This document shows, in pieces, positions 1 through 6,945 of a DNA stretch of 9,061 bases. Every line of letters starts with the position of its first letter. Positions within the stretch are counted from its first letter, which is position 1. A model generated the notes under the pieces. That model saw only the letters and a list, made by a program, of their open reading frames with translations, had not been told where the DNA came from and made no database searches. The DNA is taken from positions 1-9,061 of the forward strand of contig JAQBPZ010000406.1 in NCBI GenBank assembly GCA_028287225.1, read 5' to 3'. A program made the position numbers and the translations under genes. The DNA comes from Gemmatimonadota bacterium. GTDB taxonomy: Bacteria; Gemmatimonadota; Gemmatimonadetes; Gemmatimonadales; Gemmatimonadaceae.

Positions 1-279
1 ACATCTTGCTGGACGGTGGGGCGGAGCGCAACTCATCGGTGCGTGGCTCAACCGCTGCCGGCTGCGCCGTTGCCGCCTTCCTCGGCGCGGGTGCGCCCGA
101 TGACTCTCCGGTATGGCCGGACACATGCGCCACGACGACAGATCGCCGGGGCACATCGTGCCCCGGCGATCTCGGATGCTGCTGCGTTTTCTCGACCTGC
201 AAGGGAGCAGGCGACCGCACTCGACCCGCCGACGTCCAGCTTGGGAGGTGACCGGTCTACGGGGTCACACATCGTTCTA
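1..279. other. Intergenic end of the operon; no supportable gene
   Basis: Apart from the hairpin at 141-171 I find nothing firm here. Several frames are open on both strands, as GC-rich DNA allows, but none gives a recognisable motif. One plus-strand frame entering at the left edge stops with TGA at 101-103, 38 bases before the hairpin. It would fit the last codons of a convergent gene (residues near LAGRWGGAQLIGAWLNR), but this is speculation from 33 codons. Two weak short stems (196-200 with 207-211, and 248-253 with 263-268) lie between cbiA and the main hairpin. No tRNA, repeat array or insertion-sequence end is visible. Confidence 0.5.
141..171 (-). terminator. Perfect 14-bp hairpin, probable operon terminator
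   Basis: GATCGCCGGGGCAC (141-154) and GTGCCCCGGCGATC (158-171) form an uninterrupted 14-bp, mostly G+C stem around a three-base loop. It sits about 190 bases past the cbiA stop, in the only non-coding stretch of the window. No run of T follows on either strand, so it is not a textbook intrinsic terminator. GC-rich hairpins without U-tracts are common at operon ends in GC-rich bacteria, and the near-symmetric stem could work in both directions or act as a 3'-end stabiliser. Strand is given as the cob operon strand by inference. Confidence 0.55.
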
Positions 280-360
280 CTACGGCCCAGCCTTCGTCTC
301 GCCGCGAATGAGGTCCCACACGTCGGGCATTCGCTTGGACCCTGTGTCGAGGACGCTCAC
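280..360 (-). CDS. Possible 26-codon ORF overlapping the cbiA stop (doubtful)
   Basis: A GTG at 360 overlaps the cbiA stop as GTGA and opens a 26-codon frame, starting VSVLDTGSKRMPDVW and ending in two consecutive TAG codons (282-280 and 279-277). The overlap geometry copies the real junctions in this operon, and the region lies before the presumed terminator. I recognise no family. The only purine-rich stretch (AGGTGA) touches the GTG directly, too close for a good ribosome site, and so short a frame is expected by chance in GC-rich DNA. It may be a small protein, the remnant of a former downstream gene, or nothing. Confidence 0.15.
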   Translation of the reverse strand: MSVLDTGSKRMPDVWDLIRGETKAGP

Positions 361-1760
361 TCACCTGCCGCCAAGCCGACGAACCGTTCAGCGAGGCGTG
401 GGTCGGCTCCAAAGTGAACGTGCAGATACGAGGCGAGCACGTTCCCCCGCGGCCCACCGACGATGCCTTCCGGCTGGTCGATGTCCGACCGCAGATACGC
501 CGGCGATCCGCTGCCATGGGTCAACGAGGAGTGGTGGAACTCATGACCACGCACGAACTGACCGGCGAGGGCAATCGGGCTGTCACGGAGCGCGCGCATC
601 TCGCGGTAGCCAATAGTCAGTCGCTCGGCCAAGCGGGAGACACCGGGGATCACCCCGGCCATCTGGAACCGGGACTCGTCGGCCGCCACGAAGGCGTCAG
701 CCAGATACATCAGCCCTCCGCACTCGGCATACACCGGCCGGCCCGACGCTGCGAATGCGCGCACGTCCGCCAGCATGGCCGTGTTGGCCGATAGACCGGC
801 CGCGTGAAGCTCGGGATACCCGCCGCCGAGGTAGAGCGCGCCGACGTCAGCGGGAAGCGCCGCGTCGCTCATCGGCGAATACGGCACAAGTTCCGCGCCG
901 AGGCTGCGGAGCAGATCGAGGTTGTCTTCATAATAGAAGTCGAAGGCCGCGTCGCGGGCGATCGCAATGCGTGCTCGTCGGTGTGTCACGGGCGGGGGAA
1001 GCAGATCCGACGCCGGCACCGCAAGCGTGGACGCGTTCCGAGCGATGGTGAGCAGCCCGTCCACGTCGAGCGTCTCCGCCGCGCGCGCGCCGAGCTGCTC
1101 CATGTTGATCGGGTTTTCCCCCGCCAGCACGAGACCGAGATGCCGGGACGGGACGCCGATGGCGGGATCCTTCGGGAGCCAACCCAGGACCGGGACCTGC
1201 GTCCGCTCGCGGATCGCCGCGGCGCACATCTCGTAGTGACGCTCACTGCCCATCCTGTTCAGCACGACCCCGGCCAGCCGAAGGTCGTCGTCGAACGTGT
1301 GAAGGCCATGCACCACGGCGCCTGCCGTGCGCGCCATTGCACTCGCGTCGAGCACGAGCACGACCGGGGCTCGCAGCAGCTTGGCCATCTGCGCCGTCGA
1401 CCCCTCTTCCGATGTGCCGGTACGGCCATCGAACAGTCCCATGACGCCTTCGACGACCGCCAGGTCGGCAGCGTGCGCGCCCGAGGTAGCGCGACCGAAG
1501 AGCGCCAGCACCGTGGAATGCGGCAGCATCCACCCGTCGAGATTTCGGCTTGGACGGCCGGCTGCCACGCGGTGATGGGAAGGGTCGATGTAGTCGGGAC
1601 CGACCTTGAACGGGGCAACCCGGAGCCCACGGTCGCACGCCGCGCGCATGAGCGCCGCGGCCACGGTCGTCTTACCGGCGCCACTCGCGGGCGCGGCGAT
1701 GACGACGCGCGGCACGCTGATCGGAGCGTCACCGGCACGCATATCGACGCCCGCGCTCAC
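357..1760 (-). CDS. cbiA: Cobyrinate a,c-diamide synthase CbiA (or hydrogenobyrinate form CobB)
   Basis: ATP- and glutamine-dependent enzyme of 467 residues that amidates the a and c carboxylates of the corrin ring. The N-terminal half is a dethiobiotin-synthetase-like ATPase: P-loop APASGAGKTT at 23-32, FKVGPDYIDPSHH at 51-63, RNLDGWML at 72-79, VVEGVMGLFDG at 102-112, VVLNRMGSERH at 165-175. The C-terminal half is a class I glutamine amidotransferase: YLGGGYPELHA at 310-320, nucleophile C347 in YAECGGLMYLAD, RGHEFHHS at 404-411, and H447 in SYLHVHFG. Both active sites look complete. The GTG at 1760 overlaps the cobT stop (GTGA) and has GGGGA five bases upstream; an internal ATG at 1742 would lose six residues before the conserved core and lacks a ribosome site. 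Sequence alone does not tell a cobyrinate (CbiA) from a hydrogenobyrinate (CobB) substrate. It is the last recognisable gene of the operon. Confidence 0.95.
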   Translation of the reverse strand: MSAGVDMRAGDAPISVPRVVIAAPASGAGKTTVAAALMRAACDRGLRVAPFKVGPDYIDPSHHRVAAGRPSRNLDGWMLPHSTVLALFGRATSGAHAADLAVVEGVMGLFDGRTGTSEEGSTAQMAKLLRAPVVLVLDASAMARTAGAVVHGLHTFDDDLRLAGVVLNRMGSERHYEMCAAAIRERTQVPVLGWLPKDPAIGVPSRHLGLVLAGENPINMEQLGARAAETLDVDGLLTIARNASTLAVPASDLLPPPVTHRRARIAIARDAAFDFYYEDNLDLLRSLGAELVPYSPMSDAALPADVGALYLGGGYPELHAAGLSANTAMLADVRAFAASGRPVYAECGGLMYLADAFVAADESRFQMAGVIPGVSRLAERLTIGYREMRALRDSPIALAGQFVRGHEFHHSSLTHGSGSPAYLRSDIDQPEGIVGGPRGNVLASYLHVHFGADPRLAERFVGLAAGE

Positions 1761-3622
1761 TGAGTTCCCCGGGGGTCCGAGGGAACTGCAATCCCCATCT
1801 CCTCCCAGGTCCGGAGTTCGGCAAGCACTACACACGCGGCCCGCAGCAATGGTAGCGCGAGCAGCGCGCCGGATCCCTCGCCGAGTCGCAGCCCGAGGTC
1901 CAGCAATGGATCGAGCCCGAGCCGTTCGAGCAGGGCGGCGTGCGCAGGCTCGGCACCAACGTGCGACGCAATACATGCGTCGCTCGCGGCAGGAGCGAGC
2001 AATGCGGCCGCCAGCGCCGCGACGCCAACAATCATCCCGTCGAGCACGACGACCGCTCCTCGCGCCGCACCGGCCAGGATAGCGCCCGTCATCGCAGCGA
2101 TCTCGAGACCACCAACCTCCGCCAGTACGCCGATAGGATCGTGGGCGTCGGTCGTTGCACGCGCCCGCACGAGGGCGCGCTCGACATGCTCCCGCTTCCG
2201 CGCGAGCGCCTGTTCCCCCACGCCGGTGCCAAGGCCGACCATCTCCGCGGCGCTCCTGGCCAGGAATAGCGCTGCGACGGCGGCTGCGCTGGTGGTGTTC
2301 CCGATCCCGACCTCGCCGATGACGAGTGGTTGCACATCCTCGAGCGCCTCGACCGCCGCAATGCCCGCCCCCACGGCGCGCAGGACCTCGTCGCGCGTCA
2401 GCGCCGCCTCCACCGAGAGGTCACGCGTGCCACGCCGGACCTTGCGAGACAGCACTTTCGCGTCTGCCGCGAAGTCGTGATCCACGCCGACATCGACGAG
2501 CGTGAGACTCGCGCCTCCTGCGCGCGCGAGGGCATTCGCGGTCGCCCCGTCCGCCAGGATGGCATAACAGAGCTTGGCCGTCACCTCGGCGCGGAAGGCG
2601 CTTACCCCGTGCACAGCGACCCCGTGGTCGGCGGCAAACAGCAGCACATGCGCCGCATCCGCGCGTGGTATCAGGCTCCCCTGGATTCGCGCCATCCGGA
2701 TGGCGATCGCCTCGAGCTCTCCGAGGCTGCCGCGCGGCTTTGCCAGGGCGTCGAGCCGCCGTGCCGCGGCGGCAGCCACCGCGTCCCCGCGTACGGCCCC
2801 ACCAATCCTCGCTATCGTCACGGCGATCAACGCCTCGTCATCGGCAGCGCTTCTCACGGATGGGGATCGCGTACCAGCATCCACGCCCACCGCCGCGACA
2901 TCACTTTGCGCGGGCGCCAGCTGCCCCCACTCGGCGGCCGATGCCTGCCACCGCTCCGAGTGCACGACGGCCTCCAGCGGCATGCGCTGCCGCCATCCGG
3001 TGGTCTCGAGCATCGGTGCGTCGGCGAACGTCACCGGATAGCCCACGCACAGATACGCGATCGGAATCACTCCGGAGGGCAATCCGAACAGGCTCACGAG
3101 ATCGGCTGGTTCCACGATGCTGACCCAGCCGACGCCCACCTCCTCGACGCGCGCAGCAAGCCAGAGATTCTGGATCGCGAGGCAGGTGCTGTACCGGTCC
3201 ATCTCCGGCATGGTGTCGCGTCCGAGGACGTGCACTCCACCGCGGAGGGTATCGCACGTGACCAGGATGGCGACTGGAGCATCCAGCACGCCTTGCAGCT
3301 TCAGGGCGCCATAGGCGACGGCGCGATCGTCCGCGAAGTGTCTCGCCGCCCGTTCGTTCGCGCGTCGGAACGCTTCGTACGCTCGCCGGCGCGTCTCCTC
3401 GCGTCGCACCACGATGAAATCCCACGGCTGCATGAGTCCCACTGATCCCGCCTGGTGCGCGGCCGTCAGGATCCGATGCAGCACCTCGTCGGGCACGGGA
3501 TCCGGGCGAAAGTTGCGAATGTCGCGTCGTTTGGCGATCACGTCGTACACCGCCTCGCGTGCGGCGCCCAGCGGGGCGGCGTCCGATTCGCGAGATGGCG
3601 TGTCGGGCCGAGACGTTGTCAT
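1757..3622 (-). CDS. bluB-cobT: BluB-CobT fusion: DMB synthase plus nicotinate-nucleotide:DMB phosphoribosyltransferase
   Basis: One 621-residue chain with two enzymes. Residues ~22-226 are BluB, a flavin-destroying nitroreductase-fold enzyme that turns FMNH2 and O2 into 5,6-dimethylbenzimidazole (DMB). It has KRRDIRNF at 31-38 (R32 and D34 matching R30/D32 of Sinorhizobium BluB), AGSVGLMQPWDF near 58-69, GGVHVLGR, MDRYSTCLAIQNLWLAAR and GVGWVSI (S168 matching Ser167). Residues ~265-612 are CobT, which makes alpha-ribazole phosphate from NaMN and DMB: LAKPRGSLGELE at 293-304, ADHGVAVHGVSAF at 331-343, GEVGIGNTTSAAA at 436-448 (E437), LGTGVGE, VGGLEIAAMTGA, LDGMIVGVAALAA and SHVGAEPAHAALLE, then LGLRLGEGSGALLALPLL with the likely catalytic E582. 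A ~40-residue low-complexity linker (~226-265) joins them, with no stop or frameshift between domains. The ATG overlaps the cobC stop (ATGA); the open frame upstream to 3904 is only cobC read out of frame. Confidence 0.96.
   Translation of the reverse strand: MTTSRPDTPSRESDAAPLGAAREAVYDVIAKRRDIRNFRPDPVPDEVLHRILTAAHQAGSVGLMQPWDFIVVRREETRRRAYEAFRRANERAARHFADDRAVAYGALKLQGVLDAPVAILVTCDTLRGGVHVLGRDTMPEMDRYSTCLAIQNLWLAARVEEVGVGWVSIVEPADLVSLFGLPSGVIPIAYLCVGYPVTFADAPMLETTGWRQRMPLEAVVHSERWQASAAEWGQLAPAQSDVAAVGVDAGTRSPSVRSAADDEALIAVTIARIGGAVRGDAVAAAAARRLDALAKPRGSLGELEAIAIRMARIQGSLIPRADAAHVLLFAADHGVAVHGVSAFRAEVTAKLCYAILADGATANALARAGGASLTLVDVGVDHDFAADAKVLSRKVRRGTRDLSVEAALTRDEVLRAVGAGIAAVEALEDVQPLVIGEVGIGNTTSAAAVAALFLARSAAEMVGLGTGVGEQALARKREHVERALVRARATTDAHDPIGVLAEVGGLEIAAMTGAILAGAARGAVVVLDGMIVGVAALAAALLAPAASDACIASHVGAEPAHAALLERLGLDPLLDLGLRLGEGSGALLALPLLRAACVVLAELRTWEEMGIAVPSDPRGTQ
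1766..1770 (-). promoter_or_regulatory. Ribosome binding site for cbiA
   Basis: GGGGA on the minus strand, five bases before the GTG at 1760 and inside the last codons of cobT. It supports GTG 1760 over the in-frame ATG at 1742 as the cbiA start. This is the best Shine-Dalgarno-like match I see at any junction of the operon; the others rely mainly on stop/start overlap. Confidence 0.5.
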
Positions 3623-4230
3623 ACGCGGCAAACGCGGGCCGTCGACGTCCCGTACTCCTCCGCGTCCGCACCCCGCACGACCCAGCAGCTCGCATTCTCC
3701 TGCTTCAGATGCCAGAACGCCTCCGGCGGAAGTCCCAAGGCATGCAGCAGCAGCACACGGTTCACATGTCCATGCGCTGCGACGAGGACTGTGTCGCCAG
3801 CGTGGCCCGCGACAATCCCTTCCCAGATCGGGGTCACGCGCTCCGCGACGTCTGCAAGCGATTCTCCCTCCGGGAAGGTCACCTGCCAGGGAGTGGCTCT
3901 CCACTGCCGCTCGACCATCGCGTAGCGCTCTGCACGTACCCGTGGCGTGAGCCCCTGCAGCGCGCCGTAGGACAGCTCGTCGAGACCACGCAGCGGCATC
4001 GCGCGACAGCCCGTTCCCTCCAGCAGCAGGGCTGCGGTGGCGGTGGCTCGCACGAGGCTCGAGCAGTATGCGGCATCAAAGCGCATCCCGCCAAGGCGCC
4101 TGGCGAGATCGCGAACCTGGTGCACGCCTTCGTCGGACATCGGCACATCTACCCGACCCTGGTACCGCCCGGACTCGTTCCACGTGGTGGCGCCATGCCG
4201 CACGAGATGGATGGTCGTTGTGGGGCTCAC
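3619..4230 (-). CDS. cobC: Alpha-ribazole-5'-phosphate phosphatase, histidine phosphatase family
   Basis: A 203-residue member of the histidine phosphatase (phosphoglycerate mutase-like) superfamily. The phosphohistidine motif is LVRHGATTWN with R11, H12 and G13. The second Arg lies in SSLVRATATA (R61), the acid/base Glu in LDELSYGALQG (E85), and the second His in VAAHGHVNRVLL (H153). All core catalytic positions are therefore intact and the length is typical for CobC. The superfamily is substrate-diverse, so specificity comes from context. The gene sits between cobO and bluB-cobT and overlaps both by 4 nt, placing it as the enzyme that dephosphorylates the CobT product alpha-ribazole 5'-phosphate to alpha-ribazole; it may also act on adenosylcobalamin 5'-phosphate. 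The GTG start is set by the GTGA overlap with the cobO stop, and the stop forms ATGA with the bluB-cobT start. Confidence 0.88.
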   Translation of the reverse strand: MSPTTTIHLVRHGATTWNESGRYQGRVDVPMSDEGVHQVRDLARRLGGMRFDAAYCSSLVRATATAALLLEGTGCRAMPLRGLDELSYGALQGLTPRVRAERYAMVERQWRATPWQVTFPEGESLADVAERVTPIWEGIVAGHAGDTVLVAAHGHVNRVLLLHALGLPPEAFWHLKQENASCWVVRGADAEEYGTSTARVCRV

Positions 4231-4874
4231 AGCTCGATGCCGGGCTGCGCCCCGATCCCCTGCTCGCGGTAGGGATGCTTCACGAGGGTCATCTCCGTCA
4301 CGAGGTCAGCCGCGTCGATCAAGGCCTGCGGCGCATTGCGTCCCGTCACTACGACGTGTATCCCGATCGGACGCGCCGCGATGGTTGCCAGCACCTCGTC
4401 GATGGGCAGCCAGCCGAACGTGAGTGCATAGGTCAGCTCGTCGAAGATCACCACGTCGTACTCCCCTGACGCGAGAGCGGCACGGCACCGCTCCCATCCC
4501 TGCTCCGCCAGGACGCGATCTTCCGCGATGTTGTCGCTGAGCCACGTGAATCCGTCTCCAAGTGGCACGATATGCACGCCCAGCCGCTCGGCAGCCACCT
4601 GCTCACCGTGCAGTGTCTTGCCACTCTTGATGAACTGGAACATCGCCACCCGCATGTCGCGGCCGACGGCGCGCAGCAGGATGCCGAGCGCAGCGGTCGT
4701 CTTGCCCTTTCCCTTCCCCGTATGGACGATGAGCAGGCCGTGGCGCTGCTCCCGGGGCGGCACGCGGTACTTGCCAACCTGTTTCCGTTTGGGTCGCGGT
4801 GCGCGACGCCCCGTGGGCGAGGTCATCTCGGGCTGCGGGGCCAGCGGGTCGGTACGCTCGTTGTCGTCGGACAT
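4227..4874 (-). CDS. cobO: Corrinoid (cob(I)alamin) adenosyltransferase, CobO/BtuR/CobA family
   Basis: Cytoplasmic enzyme of 215 residues that transfers the 5'-deoxyadenosyl group from ATP to Co(I) corrinoids. The P-loop is HTGKGKGKTTAALG at 51-64, followed by FQFIKSG, an HGEQ stretch, GDGFTWLSDN, the Walker B-like FDELTYALTFGWL and VTGRNAPQALIDAADLVTEM. It ends KHPYREQGIGAQPGIEL, the usual CobO tail. All are diagnostic of CobO/BtuR rather than the unrelated PduO or EutT types. About 45 residues precede the core, with a very basic stretch at 23-44 (RRAPRPKRKQVGKYRVPPRE), a common place for the N-terminal arm that covers the corrinoid site. ATG 4874 sits 2 nt after the cobD stop and gives MSDDNERTD. 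An in-frame GTG at 4898 would overlap cobD by 22 nt with a hydrophobic lead that I consider spurious. Confidence 0.96.
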   Translation of the reverse strand: MSDDNERTDPLAPQPEMTSPTGRRAPRPKRKQVGKYRVPPREQRHGLLIVHTGKGKGKTTAALGILLRAVGRDMRVAMFQFIKSGKTLHGEQVAAERLGVHIVPLGDGFTWLSDNIAEDRVLAEQGWERCRAALASGEYDVVIFDELTYALTFGWLPIDEVLATIAARPIGIHVVVTGRNAPQALIDAADLVTEMTLVKHPYREQGIGAQPGIEL

Positions 4875-4876
4875 GG

Positions 4877-6001
4877 TCAGTGAGAAGAGGAGAAGCACAT
4901 CCCGCGGCGCGCGAGTGCGGCGAGCGCGGCGACGAGGAGGGTGTTGTCGCCAGGGGTGCGGGCCGCCACCCGGATGTGATGCGGCAGCCCGAACGACGAG
5001 CAGTCACGCACGCGCACCCCATGCGACGCCAGCAACGCAGCACGGACGGCGGCCGCATCGCGGACCTCGCCCAGAAGTATGTGTGTAGCCGTTGGCGCCG
5101 TTCGGATACCGAGCTCGGCGAGCCCCTCGGCCAGCGCGGCGCCGTGCCGGCGGAGGCGCCGCGTCGTGCGATGTACATGCGCGAGCGCGGCATCCGAGAA
5201 GGCCGCGACGATCGCAGTCTGGGCGATGCTGGACACGGGCCATGGGGGACGCACAGCGTCGATGGCGTTGATCACCGCTGGTGTGCCGTGCGCGAGCCCG
5301 ACACGGACTCCGGCGAGCGCGTGCCCCTTCGTGAGGGAGTGCAGGTGCAGCACACCGGGATGCAGCGGAAGTGCCGGGCGACCCATGGGGTCTGTCGTGA
5401 AGTCGTCGTAGGCTTGGTCCAGGACGAGGAGAGCGCCCGCCGTGACGGTGGCGTCCGCCAGCGTGATCAGCTCGTCGTGGGACCATACGCGACCGGCAGG
5501 ATTGCCGGGCGAGCACACGTAGACAAGCCGTGGGCAAAGCCGACGGACCGCGGACAACCATGGTCCCAGCGGCGCGCCCTTACCAAGGCCGGTGAGCGAG
5601 TCATCTGCACGGCCGACACGCACGACGCGGGCCCCATGGATCGCCGCCGCGCGTGCGTACTCCGCGAAGCCGTGCCGCGGGACCAGCACCGCGTCACCGG
5701 GCCGCAACATCGCGGCAGATAGCGCATGGATCAACTCAGCCGCCCCTGCGCCAGCCGTGAGATTCTCGGGAAGGCATCCCCAGCGTCTCGCCGCCACGGA
5801 GCGCGCGGCATACGCGGTGGGCTCGGGGTACGTCTCCCACGCTCGGCCGCGGGCAGCCTCGCGCAACGCGCGCCGGACCGTCGGCGCCGCTCCATAGGCA
5901 TTGAGCGACACGCTGAAATCCGCACGCACAGGCGTCGGTGGGTCGCCGGCTACGGCCGAGCCGCCATGCGCTGCCGGCGGCACCACGCGGGGGACATTCA
6001 C
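4877..6001 (-). CDS. cobD: Threonine-phosphate decarboxylase, PLP-dependent (CobD of Salmonella / CobC of Pseudomonas)
   Basis: Fold-type I PLP enzyme that should decarboxylate L-threonine O-3-phosphate to (R)-1-amino-2-propanol phosphate, the linker used by CbiB. The chain is 374 residues from GTG 6001, or 377 from GTG 6010; positions below count from 6010. An HGG motif at 15-17 followed by DFSVSLNAYG at 31-40 matches the HGG...DFSxNxNPxG entrance of CobD proteins, though NP is replaced by NA. PLP residues are present: SPGNPAG with N170, LDQAY with D198 and Y201, SLTKGHALAGVRVG with Schiff-base K228 and R236, and R347 for the substrate carboxylate. Histidinol-phosphate aminotransferase HisC is the close relative it could be confused with; position between cbiB and cobO decides for CobD. 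I chose GTG 6001 because it makes a 4-nt GTGA overlap with the cbiB stop, as at other junctions here. No Shine-Dalgarno distinguishes the two starts. Confidence 0.85.
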   Translation of the reverse strand: MNVPRVVPPAAHGGSAVAGDPPTPVRADFSVSLNAYGAAPTVRRALREAARGRAWETYPEPTAYAARSVAARRWGCLPENLTAGAGAAELIHALSAAMLRPGDAVLVPRHGFAEYARAAAIHGARVVRVGRADDSLTGLGKGAPLGPWLSAVRRLCPRLVYVCSPGNPAGRVWSHDELITLADATVTAGALLVLDQAYDDFTTDPMGRPALPLHPGVLHLHSLTKGHALAGVRVGLAHGTPAVINAIDAVRPPWPVSSIAQTAIVAAFSDAALAHVHRTTRRLRRHGAALAEGLAELGIRTAPTATHILLGEVRDAAAVRAALLASHGVRVRDCSSFGLPHHIRVAARTPGDNTLLVAALAALARRGMCFSSSH

Positions 6002-6945
6002 GCGGCCCACGTTGTCGCGTCGGCGACGGCGATCTCGGTCAGGACCACTGCGCTCGCTGCTGCTGCCGCAACCAGACGCCGCGCGCGAGCGAGATCGGCC
6101 GGGGTGGGCCGTCGTCCCTGCGCATTCAGCGTGTAGGCCCCGCGCTTGTCGAGTCGGACGCCGAGTGCTCCGGCGGCGGCAGCCATCGGCCAGCCCGCGT
6201 TCGGGCTGGCCGTGCGCGCGCGATCATGATGCAGAACGCGCAACGCCCCAGCGGTGGACGCACCCACCAGCGGCGCTGCGCCGGCAAGCAACCCCGCCGT
6301 CAGCCGCGCCGGCAGCAGGTTGAGCACATCGTCGAGCCGGGCTCCCGGCTTGCCGAGCCACTCCAACTCCGGCGTGTGATAGCCGAGCATCGCATCCGCG
6401 GTGTTCACGAAACGGTGGACGTATGCACCCGGCAGGTCGGCGAACGCGTACGCGAGGAGCGGGGCCACCAGGCCATCGCCGAGGTTCTCGGCGAGCGACT
6501 CGATGGCGGCGCCGGCCACCTCGTGCGGCGCCAGCCGGCTCGTGTCCCGAGAGACCAGATGCCACGCAAGCAGCCGGCGCGCTCGCACGATGTCGCCCTG
6601 GCGCAGCGCATCCTCCACCACACGTCCCGCATGAAGCAGCGCCCGCAGCGACAGCGCGGGCTTCAGGCCGGCGCCTGCCACCAGCGCGCGTATCCATGAC
6701 CGGTGCGATACCCCGTCCGCCAGCCGTGACGCGCGACGAGTAAGCATTGCGATCAATGCGCCGCCGCCACCGACGAGCGCAAGACCGATCATCAGGTCGC
6801 GCGACGGCGATCGCCCGCCGTCGGCACGGGTACGTACCGCCCCGATAGCGCAACCCATCGCCGCCGTCGGGTGCAGCCAGGTGGGCGGCTCACCGAGGAC
6901 GACGTCGAACAGCAACGCGGTGAGCGCGGCCCCCGACTGCGGCAT
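5998..6945 (-). CDS. cbiB: Adenosylcobinamide-phosphate synthase CbiB (CobD in Pseudomonas naming)
   Basis: Integral membrane enzyme of 315 residues that joins adenosylcobyric acid to (R)-1-amino-2-propanol phosphate, giving adenosylcobinamide phosphate. Family motifs appear in order: LLFDVVLGEPP at 11-21 with HPTAAMG at 25-31, SRDTSRL at 132-138, ESLAENLGDGLVAPL at 149-163, VNTADAMLGYH at 180-190, ARLDDVLNLLPARLTA at 202-217, and SPNAGWPMAAAAGALGVRL at 247-265. Hydrophobic segments near 51-67, 155-175, 212-230 and 290-305 fit a multi-pass membrane protein, and length is normal for the family. The ATG start shares one base with the receptor stop (TGATG) and has no clear Shine-Dalgarno in front of it, so it probably depends on re-initiation after the receptor. 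Its likely partner CobD, which makes the aminopropanol phosphate, is encoded next and overlaps by 4 nt. Confidence 0.95.
   Translation of the reverse strand: MPQSGAALTALLFDVVLGEPPTWLHPTAAMGCAIGAVRTRADGGRSPSRDLMIGLALVGGGGALIAMLTRRASRLADGVSHRSWIRALVAGAGLKPALSLRALLHAGRVVEDALRQGDIVRARRLLAWHLVSRDTSRLAPHEVAGAAIESLAENLGDGLVAPLLAYAFADLPGAYVHRFVNTADAMLGYHTPELEWLGKPGARLDDVLNLLPARLTAGLLAGAAPLVGASTAGALRVLHHDRARTASPNAGWPMAAAAGALGVRLDKRGAYTLNAQGRRPTPADLARARRLVAAAAASAVVLTEIAVADATTWAA

Noticed and set aside
6..251. 81-codon plus-strand open frame at the left edge
   Set aside because: It runs through the perfect hairpin at 141-171, becomes Cys/Thr/Arg-rich without any motif and has no ribosome site; no support as a gene.
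804..1763. 319-codon plus-strand open frame
   Set aside because: It lies entirely antisense to cbiA, whose protein shows full family motifs. The translation has no recognisable domain and is rich in Arg/His/Gly as expected from the opposite strand of a GC-rich gene.
1761..1976. Upstream extension of the cbiA frame
   Set aside because: It runs over the conserved cobT C-terminus in another frame; GTG 1760 with GGGGA upstream and the GTGA overlap is a better start.
2330..3445. 371-codon plus-strand open frame
   Set aside because: It is antisense to bluB-cobT and has no recognisable motif; long antisense frames are common at this base composition.
3623..3904. 94-codon upstream extension of the bluB-cobT frame
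   Set aside because: It overlaps cobC in another frame and reads as Arg/Gly-rich nonsense. The ATG at 3622, overlapping the cobC stop, gives a normal BluB N-terminus.
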